The notes below the pieces were generated by a model, which searched no databases, had not been told where the DNA came from, and saw only the letters and a program-made list of their open reading frames with translations. From DASSFZ01 sp035292585 (lineage in GTDB: Bacteria > Chloroflexota > Anaerolineae > Fen-1058): a stretch of DNA of 64,000 nucleotides. Position 1 is the stretch's first letter. Every line of letters begins with the position of its first letter. Location of the stretch: assembly GCA_035292585.1 (NCBI GenBank), contig DATDPU010000044.1:33066-97065 (forward strand). Direction: 5' to 3'. Positions 58,085 through 64,000 of this stretch are shown here, in pieces. Made by a program: the position numbers and the translations under genes.

Positions 58085-59848
58085 ATGACTACCGATCAAT
58101 TCACGCCCGCACCTGTTCGAGCACGCTCCGAGCATCCCCCGCGCTTGAAGAAACGCTGGGAGATCGCCCCGCGCGCCGGCAACGAGACTTTCGATCGTTT
58201 TCCCAATCTGCCGAAACTGCTGGTGCAGATTCTCGCCAATCGCCGGCTCCATGAACCGGCCGATGTCGAAACCTTTTTGAGCGATACGCTGCCGCCCGGC
58301 GATCCGTACCGGCTCAAAGGCATGGGCGATGCGGTGATGCGCCTGCGCCGCGCCATCCTGAACGACGAGCCGATCGCCGTGTACGGCGATTACGACGTCG
58401 ACGGCGTCACGGCCACCGTGTTGCTCACACAAACGTTGCTCGGCCTGGGCGCGAACGTCACGCCCTACATCCCCGATCGTTTCGACGAAGGTTACGGCCT
58501 GAATACCGGCGCGCTCGACAAGCTGGCCGCGCAGGGGATTCAAGTCGTCGTGACGGTCGATTGCGGCGTGCGCGCGCCGGCTGAAGTGGAGCACGGCAAC
58601 CGGCTCGGACTCGATCTGATCGTCACCGATCATCACGAACTCGAAGACGATCGTCTGCCGCCCGCGCGAGCGGTGATCAACCCCAAGCAACCCGGCTGCG
58701 CGTATCCCGATAAGCGCCTCGCCGGCGTCGGCCTGGCCTTTCGGCTGGCGCAGGCGTTGGCGTGGGAGCTGGAACGCGACGGCCGTCGCCTGCCCTTCCC
58801 GGTCGATGACCTGCTCGACCTGGTCGCACTGGGAACGGTGGCCGATCTGGCGCCGCTGCTCGGCGAGAACCGGCACATGGTGCGGCAGGGTCTGGCGTTG
58901 ATCAACGCGCGCGCCCGACCCGGTATCGCCGCGTTGAGCGACGTGTCGGGTCTGACGCCGGGCCAGCTCGACGCCGGGTCGATCGGCTATTCGCTGGGGC
59001 CGCGCTTGAACGCCGCCGGGCGCGTCGAGCATGCCCGCGCCGCGTACGAGCTGCTGACCAGCGCCAGCCTCGAGCAGGCCGCGCAGTTCGCCTATCAACT
59101 CAACGAGCAGAACCGCGAGCGGCAACGCCTGACCGCCGAGATGGTCGAGAAAGCGCTCGCGCAAGCGCTCGCAGGCGACCCTGATGCGCCGCTCTTGTTC
59201 GCAAGCAGCGCCGAGTTTTCGTCGGGGGTGATCGGTCTGGCGGCCAGCCGGTTGGTCGAGTCGCACTACCGCCCCGCGATCGTCATGAGCATCAGCGGCG
59301 ACACGGCGCGCGGCTCGGCGCGCAGCATCCCCCAGTTCAACATCACGCACGCGCTCGACGAATGCAAAGAGTTGTTGGTGAAACACGGCGGTCATGCCGC
59401 CGCGGCCGGATTCACCGTTCAGCTGGATCGGTTGGACGATCTGAAAGCGCGGCTCAACGCCATCGCCGCCGCCAAACGCGACGCGGGCGACTGGTCGCCG
59501 GTGTTGAAAGTCGATGCCCTGGTGCGCTTATCGAGGCTCACGCTCGACATGCAAACGCACCTGGCGCGGCTGGAACCGCACGGCATGGAGAACCCGCAGC
59601 CGGTCTTCGTCAGTCGCGGTATCCGTGTGCGCGGCGCGCGCGCGATCAAAGACGGCGCGCATCTCAAGCTCACTTTGCACGACGAGAATGGCCGGTATTG
59701 GGATGCTATCGGGTTCCACCTCGGCGATCGGCTTAACCAGCTGCCCGATACGATCGACATTGCCTACACGCTGGAATTGAATACGTGGAACGGCGAGCAG
59801 CGCTTGCAGTTGAACCTCAAGGATTTGCAGTCGGGGCAAGCGACGTAA
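58085..59848 (+). CDS. recJ: Single-stranded-DNA exonuclease RecJ
   Basis: A 587-residue DHH-family 5'-3' exonuclease. The catalytic core has GDYDVDGVTATVLL near residue 100, VTVDCGV, TDHHE, and the DHHA1 portion containing KHGGHAAAAGFTV. The C-terminal OB-like domain follows (LTLDMQTHLARLEPHGMENPQPVF). Length and domain order match standard RecJ. It degrades single-stranded DNA in recombination and repair. The start at 58085 is the first credible ATG; the frame open further upstream crosses a palindromic repeat and is rejected. No clear Shine-Dalgarno is visible. Confidence 0.94.
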   Translation: MTTDQFTPAPVRARSEHPPRLKKRWEIAPRAGNETFDRFPNLPKLLVQILANRRLHEPADVETFLSDTLPPGDPYRLKGMGDAVMRLRRAILNDEPIAVYGDYDVDGVTATVLLTQTLLGLGANVTPYIPDRFDEGYGLNTGALDKLAAQGIQVVVTVDCGVRAPAEVEHGNRLGLDLIVTDHHELEDDRLPPARAVINPKQPGCAYPDKRLAGVGLAFRLAQALAWELERDGRRLPFPVDDLLDLVALGTVADLAPLLGENRHMVRQGLALINARARPGIAALSDVSGLTPGQLDAGSIGYSLGPRLNAAGRVEHARAAYELLTSASLEQAAQFAYQLNEQNRERQRLTAEMVEKALAQALAGDPDAPLLFASSAEFSSGVIGLAASRLVESHYRPAIVMSISGDTARGSARSIPQFNITHALDECKELLVKHGGHAAAAGFTVQLDRLDDLKARLNAIAAAKRDAGDWSPVLKVDALVRLSRLTLDMQTHLARLEPHGMENPQPVFVSRGIRVRGARAIKDGAHLKLTLHDENGRYWDAIGFHLGDRLNQLPDTIDIAYTLELNTWNGEQRLQLNLKDLQSGQAT

Positions 59849-59849
59849 T

Positions 59850-59920
59850 ACACGCAATACGGAATACGGAATGCAGAAGTGCGTCTTGCGTAGTGCGTAG
59901 CGCGTATTCTGCGATCACCA
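59850..59920. repeat. Stutter palindrome (AATACGGAAT, GTGCGTAGCG)
   Basis: ACGCAATACGGAATACGGAATGCAG and GTCTTGCGTAGTGCGTAGCGCGTATTCTGCG, approximately inverted, between recJ and the epimerase gene. Confidence 0.75.
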
Positions 59921-59936
59921 TCTCTCACGCACACTT

Positions 59937-60887
59937 ATGAAGATTCTCGTCACCGGCGCGGCCGGATTCATCGGCAGTCACGTCTCCGAGCGATTGTTGC
60001 GACGCGGCGAGAGCGTCGTCGCGCTCGACAACTTCAACGACTATTACAGCCCGGCGCGCAAGCGGGCCAACGCCGCGAGCCTGGCCGCCTACCCCCACGC
60101 GCGCATCGTCGAAGCCGACATTCGCGATGCGGCGGCGATCGACGCGCTCTTTGCGCGCGAGCAGTTCGAGCGCGTCGTCCACCTGGGGGCGATGGCGAAC
60201 GTGCGCTACTCGCTCAAGCAGCCGGCGTTGTATGTCGACGTGAATATCAAAGGCACGCACAACCTGCTCGAAGCCGCGCGCGTTCACGGCGTGCAGCACT
60301 TCGTCCTGGCTTCCACGTCGAGCGTCTACGGCCAGACCGACAAGCTGCCTTTCGTCGAAACCGACCCGACCGATCGCCCGCTGGCCCCCTACCCGGCCAC
60401 CAAGAAGGCCGCCGAGGTGCTGGCCTACACGTCTCACATCGCCTACGGCTTGAAGTGTCGCGCGCTGCGCTTCTTCAACGTGTACGGCCCGCGCGGCCGG
60501 CCGGACATGATGCCGTATCACTACACGCGCTCGATCTTGCGCGGCGAACCGATCACCGTGTTCGACGCGGGCCGCCCTCGGCGCGATTGGACTTACATCG
60601 ACGATACGGTGGACGGCGTGGTGGCCGCGCTCGACGCCGATTTCGATTACGAAATCTTCAACCTGGGGCGGGGGCAGCCGATTGTGTTGAGCGACTTCAT
60701 CCAACTTATCGAACGGCTCACCGGGCGCGCGGCCATTATTCAACCCGCGCCGCTGCCCGACACCGAGCCGACCGTCACTTACTCCGATACGTCCAAGGCC
60801 GCGCGCCTGCTCGACTATCATCCAAGCGTATCGTTGGCCGATGGCTTAGCGCAATTCTGGGAATGGTATAAAGCGAATGAGGAATGA
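59937..60887 (+). CDS. NAD-dependent nucleotide-sugar epimerase (GalE/uronate type)
   Basis: A 316-residue extended short-chain dehydrogenase. The Rossmann motif GAAGFIGSH (8-16), the catalytic Ser in ASTSSVYG, and Tyr152/Lys156 in YPATK are all present, followed by RFFNVYGPRGRPDMM and WTYIDD. The wording is closest to UDP-glucuronate 4-epimerases and relatives, so it should convert a UDP-sugar for surface glycan synthesis. The last codons (AATGAGGAATGA) belong to a GAATG stutter that continues past the stop. It follows recJ on the same strand, with the fifth glycosidase immediately downstream. Confidence 0.88.
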   Translation: MKILVTGAAGFIGSHVSERLLRRGESVVALDNFNDYYSPARKRANAASLAAYPHARIVEADIRDAAAIDALFAREQFERVVHLGAMANVRYSLKQPALYVDVNIKGTHNLLEAARVHGVQHFVLASTSSVYGQTDKLPFVETDPTDRPLAPYPATKKAAEVLAYTSHIAYGLKCRALRFFNVYGPRGRPDMMPYHYTRSILRGEPITVFDAGRPRRDWTYIDDTVDGVVAALDADFDYEIFNLGRGQPIVLSDFIQLIERLTGRAAIIQPAPLPDTEPTVTYSDTSKAARLLDYHPSVSLADGLAQFWEWYKANEE

Positions 60888-60985
60888 AGCATGTAGAATG
60901 CACACTGTAGGAGTCGTCTCCAGACGACGACCTATCTCCAGACGACGACCAATCCCCAGACGACGACGACCGAATCGGTGTCGGG
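60878..60985. repeat. Stutter plus family-G (GTAG) repeat cluster
   Basis: A GAATGAGGAATGAAGCATG stutter is followed by CTGTAGGA and three tandem CCAGACGACGACC-type units. The first unit forms the hairpin GTCGTCT/AGACGAC (60913-60928) directly after GTAGGA. The whole element lies inside the reading frame of the next gene's N-terminus. Confidence 0.82.
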
Positions 60986-62715
60986 AGACGCTTCCTGCAA
61001 GAAGACCTGTTCACACCCCTATACTCCTATACTCGTTCGCCTTTATAATTCTCCTTTCCCTCACCAGCATCGCCTCCGCCCAATCCACCGTCCCGCCCGA
61101 CTCGCGCTTCGGCGCGGTTGAAGCGTTTCGCGCGCCGGCCGACGCCGCCGAACTCGGTCTGGGTTGGGAGCGCATCATCTTCTTCTGGAACGAGCTCCAG
61201 CGCAACAGCCCCGACGAGTGGAACGAGTTCCACTTCCAGGATGGCTGGCTGGCCGATGCGACCGCGCATGGGCGTCAGATCGTCGGCTTGCTAGAGGGCA
61301 CACCCGCCTGGGCCACCGATGGCTCACCCAACTCCGGCGTCCCGCGCGGCCTGCACCTACCCCTCGACGATCCGGGCAACCTGTGGGCAACGTTCATCCG
61401 TACGATTGTGCAGCGCTACGCGGGCCGCATCGATCATTGGATCATCTGGAACGAGCCGGACATCGAGCCGCCCGAATATGGCGTGCAGTGGGAAGGTTCG
61501 GTGGCCGATTACGTGCAGCTGATCAAAGTCGCCTACCTCGTCGCCAAGCAGGAAAATCCCAACGCCGTGATCCATTTCGCGGGGCTGACCTACTGGCACG
61601 ACGTGGTGAACAGGCGACCCCTGTATCTGCAACGTTATCTCGACGAGGCGCGCAAAGACCCGGACGCCGCCGCGCACAATTACTACTTCGACGCGCTCTC
61701 GCTGCACATCTATTTCACCACCGACACGGTCTACGACATCACCGCCGAGTTCGCGGCTGTGCTGCGGCGCAATGGCCTATCGCAACCGATCTGGATCAAC
61801 GAAACGAACGCGCCCCCTTACGACGATCCGCTGAACCCGTGGACGATCCCCGATTGGGAAGTGACGCTCGATCAGCAGGCGGGTTTCGTCGTGCAGGCCT
61901 TCGCGCAGGGATTGGCTGCCGGCGCGCAGCGCATCGCCGTATACAAGTTCGCCGATGTCCCGCCCTACGCCCCTGGCTACGAGCCGTATGGCCTGGTGCG
62001 ATCGGATGGCACACGCCGACCCGCGTTTGAGGCGCTGCGCGCCGCCATCACGCATTTCGCCGGTACGCGCTCGGCCCAGCTCGATCGGGCAGCCGCGCGC
62101 AGCCTCGTCACGCTCGATCGCGGCGAGCAAACCACGCGCGTGTTGTGGGCGCGCGGCAAAAGCGATGTGCCTATCGCGTTGCCCGCGCTCGCGCCGCAGG
62201 CGCTGCTCGTCACCCATCTCGGCCAGGGCCAGATCATCACGCCCACCGCAGGCGTTTACCGGTTGACCTTGCCGGGCGCGCTATGCGCGGACCCGAAGCA
62301 CGGCTGCGCCGTCGGCGGCGCGCCGCTGATCGTCGTCGAAGATGCATCGGCCGATGCCGCACCGCTACCCCAACCGACAAGCGCTGCTACTCTCGCTGTT
62401 GAAACACCTACCGTTAATCCAGCCCAAACTCCAACTCGAACCCAAACCCAAGCTCTAACGCCAACTCTAACTCCCACTCTCACCCCAACACGCACACCCA
62501 CGCGTACGCCAAGCGCGACCCGATCACCGACGCGCACATTCTCTGCCACGCCGACAGCCACCGCCAGCCCGGCGCCTACCGAAGTTCCGGCCCTACCTGC
62601 ATCCACCGGCGAAGGTTTATCTTCCGCAGGGCTTATTTCGTTAGCGTTGATCGGCGGGGTGATTCTCGTTGTGGGAATACTGAATCTGCGGAGACAGAAA
62701 GGGGTCAACGAATAG
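60898..62715 (+). CDS. Clan-A glycosidase-like surface protein with C-terminal sorting-like tail
   Basis: A 605-residue exported protein. A hydrophobic signal (ILLYSFAFIILLSLTSIASAQ) is preceded only by a repeat-derived, Arg-rich leader, and no ATG lies nearer than 60898, so the start is uncertain. The barrel domain (about 65-380) has IIWNEPD and WINETN carrying both catalytic Glu. A Thr/Pro linker (about 490-565) leads to LPASTGEG, a membrane helix and a basic tail (RRQKG), resembling a cell-wall sorting signal with one extra residue. It is probably attached to the cell surface. It lies close behind the epimerase gene. Confidence 0.8.
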   Translation: MHTVGVVSRRRPISRRRPIPRRRRPNRCRETLPARRPVHTPILLYSFAFIILLSLTSIASAQSTVPPDSRFGAVEAFRAPADAAELGLGWERIIFFWNELQRNSPDEWNEFHFQDGWLADATAHGRQIVGLLEGTPAWATDGSPNSGVPRGLHLPLDDPGNLWATFIRTIVQRYAGRIDHWIIWNEPDIEPPEYGVQWEGSVADYVQLIKVAYLVAKQENPNAVIHFAGLTYWHDVVNRRPLYLQRYLDEARKDPDAAAHNYYFDALSLHIYFTTDTVYDITAEFAAVLRRNGLSQPIWINETNAPPYDDPLNPWTIPDWEVTLDQQAGFVVQAFAQGLAAGAQRIAVYKFADVPPYAPGYEPYGLVRSDGTRRPAFEALRAAITHFAGTRSAQLDRAAARSLVTLDRGEQTTRVLWARGKSDVPIALPALAPQALLVTHLGQGQIITPTAGVYRLTLPGALCADPKHGCAVGGAPLIVVEDASADAAPLPQPTSAATLAVETPTVNPAQTPTRTQTQALTPTLTPTLTPTRTPTRTPSATRSPTRTFSATPTATASPAPTEVPALPASTGEGLSSAGLISLALIGGVILVVGILNLRRQKGVNE

Positions 62716-62758
62716 GCGACGGATGGGCTGCCCTCGCGTTGCAAGGGAAGGTGGAATA

Positions 62759-63718
62759 TCAGATCCCTTGATCTGAGCGTGAAAGTCGAATCTCCCTGGA
62801 TCGATAGTCTCTGACATAGATGTTGTCGAGATGAAACCTGAGATATTTCTGGTTTAAACCGTGCTCACGCCGCAAGGTCAACTTCTGCCCTCGGCTCGGT
62901 TCTTGTTCATTAATTGAGAGCACTGTTAGCTTCGATGGCTCAATAGCCATTACACCTAAATCCATCATGCAATGATGGGTCGGACACAAAGCGATGATAT
63001 TACTCACATGATCAGGACCCCGGTATTTCATTCCAAGCGGTTGAATGTGATGAGCTTCGCAGTACCATAAACTTTTTAAGCGTGGAGAATGGGTAGTCCA
63101 CCCGCATATCTGGCACTTGTAGCTATACAACTCTTTGACCACTTTGCTTTGAGTGGTGTCGCGTACCACACGAAGTATTTTGCCTGTCCTTTGATCAGGT
63201 GTTGGAAGGCTGTCAGGAATATAGATCGCCTCATCAACATACACTTCCTCCACCGATGGTCTCTCCCAAATCTGCTCGAAATGGTGCAACTGCCTTGTCA
63301 CATCTAAGTGATTCTTGATTTCGGTAACACCAAAGTAGGCATTTTCGCCTTCAAAGCGAACATATATATCCCACCTGCCATCGCGCCTATTAGAAGGCAT
63401 CTTGTTTAATAGAGGTTTAATTAGGCTGAACGGAACGAAATAGCGACCGTGTGTGCCACAAATGAGAACCATCCAGGCATGATCTTCACTCCACTTAAGC
63501 ATCGAAGCATACTTAGTTTTGGCCAAAGAGAACCAATAGTAGCCTTTTCGTTCATAGTAGGCTTGGGCACTGAAGGCAACCAGCACAGCCTCTCGCGCAT
63601 CAACGACAAGAATGCTTTCTTGTATCTCTTTGACTTCTCCGAACTTTTCGAGAAAATCGGCCAGTTCTTCAATGGCAGCATTGCTCTCTTTGGTTCTTCC
63701 TGATAACCTGATTTTCAT
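62759..63718 (-). CDS. HNH endonuclease-domain protein
   Basis: A 319-residue protein. The N-terminal 190 residues resemble no family I can name. The C-terminal HNH domain has YKCQICG, CEAHHIQPL, DHVSNIIALCPTHHCMMDLG, giving the zinc Cys pairs and the catalytic His pair, as in modification-dependent or defence-linked HNH nucleases. The gene is visibly richer in A+T and uses AAA, ATA and TTA codons far more than its neighbours, which suggests recent acquisition. AGAGG precedes the ATG. The opposite strand is open only in short frames. A restriction or defence role is likely but not shown. Confidence 0.85.
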   Translation of the reverse strand: MKIRLSGRTKESNAAIEELADFLEKFGEVKEIQESILVVDAREAVLVAFSAQAYYERKGYYWFSLAKTKYASMLKWSEDHAWMVLICGTHGRYFVPFSLIKPLLNKMPSNRRDGRWDIYVRFEGENAYFGVTEIKNHLDVTRQLHHFEQIWERPSVEEVYVDEAIYIPDSLPTPDQRTGKILRVVRDTTQSKVVKELYSYKCQICGWTTHSPRLKSLWYCEAHHIQPLGMKYRGPDHVSNIIALCPTHHCMMDLGVMAIEPSKLTVLSINEQEPSRGQKLTLRREHGLNQKYLRFHLDNIYVRDYRSREIRLSRSDQGI

Positions 63719-63920
63719 GCCATACCATCCTCTCGCGAGAAAACGCTCCTTGGATCAATGTCGAATTGAGCCAGGACATCTCGATAGCGTGGAAATGCTT
63801 GCAAGTAACGGACGATGCTCAAGGAGGTGATCCAGGCAGGGCCGTGATGAATGGGAAGACTCAGTAGATCACAGATTCAGGAAATAGGGCATAGTTTGAC
63901 TTCCCACAGGAGGTCAAGCC

Positions 63921-64000
63921 ATGCCAACTTTTATCCCACCTCAAGCAGAGAAATTGACGGATCAGGTCACGCTGGAAACGGTTGTTACTGTACTCGAACA
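63921..64000 (+). CDS. Start of an unidentified gene, cut by the window end
   Basis: ATG at 63921 preceded by AGGAGGT, a near-perfect ribosome binding site, with an open frame to the window edge (26 codons, starting MPTFIPPQAEKLTDQ). It follows the HNH gene in a region that is also relatively A+T-rich. Too short to identify. Confidence 0.6.
   Translation, partial: MPTFIPPQAEKLTDQVTLETVVTVLE

Overview
The window is G+C-rich, gene-dense bacterial chromosome, most likely from an uncultured member of the Chloroflexota (Anaerolineae-like). This is inferred from several traits together: Thr/Pro-rich linkers in many surface lipoproteins, a cytochrome bc complex with a fused b subunit, large GAF-repeat histidine kinases, NBR1-like Ig domains fused to glycoside hydrolases, and intergenic spaces full of palindromic and word-iterated repeats. 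No phage, integron, CRISPR or transposase gene is visible. No rRNA is present; there is one tRNA, Leu(CAA).

Layout. 0.2-7 kb: a membrane GAF/PAS nucleotide cyclase, a MaoC-type hydratase, an FHA-domain membrane protein, a cysteine-desulfurase-like enzyme carrying an in-frame 15-bp repeat, and an SH3-SH3-CAP lipoprotein. 7.3-14.5 kb (minus strand): a four-gene phosphorelay operon of HTH protein, single receiver, six-GAF hybrid kinase with two receivers, and REC-REC-HPt protein. 14.6-16.9 kb: ilvE behind a perfect sigma70-type promoter, plus two small-family proteins. 17-21 kb (minus): mgtE, an RNase D-like exonuclease and an ABC1/UbiB-type kinase. 21.6-24.8 kb: Rieske, cytochrome b and diheme cytochrome c operon. 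25-27.7 kb: an Nfu-N protein and an RNase Z cluster. 27.9-37 kb: four tandem clan-A glycosidase-like proteins of growing size, two with an N-terminal pseudo-chitinase barrel and an NBR1-like domain. 37.4-43 kb: LysE-type exporter, DNA methyltransferase, glycosyltransferase, phosphoribosyltransferase, serine protease with a free copy of its N-terminal domain, and an SRAP protein. 43.2-49.8 kb: alpha-oxoamine synthase, FmdB-type zinc ribbon, M24 peptidase, YtxH-like protein, a large secreted metalloprotease, a PDZ protein and an HtrA remnant. 50-52.5 kb: an OmpR/EnvZ-type two-component pair and the tRNA. 52.7-62.7 kb: small membrane proteins, a HAD phosphatase, two Thr/Pro-rich surface proteins, recJ, a nucleotide-sugar epimerase and a fifth clan-A glycosidase. 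62.7-64 kb: an A+T-richer HNH endonuclease gene and the start of an unidentified gene.

The most striking property is the intergenic DNA. At least five families of small palindromes recur through the window. In family A the loop-proximal core CAGT-NNN-ACTG is kept while the outer stem differs from copy to copy with both arms changing together; one three-copy array shows G-C, A.C mismatch and A-T states at a single stem position. A second class consists of stuttering words (GAATGCA, GACGAAGGAC, GGTAACAGGTAGACA, GGAAGTTG), often with their reverse complement a few bases later. One such tandem repeat is translated in frame inside an enzyme, and others overlap the 5' ends of exported proteins and may supply their start codons. 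I regard this as the best candidate for an undescribed system: REP/BIME-like elements with structure under selection. All function assignments come from reading motifs; no database search was run.
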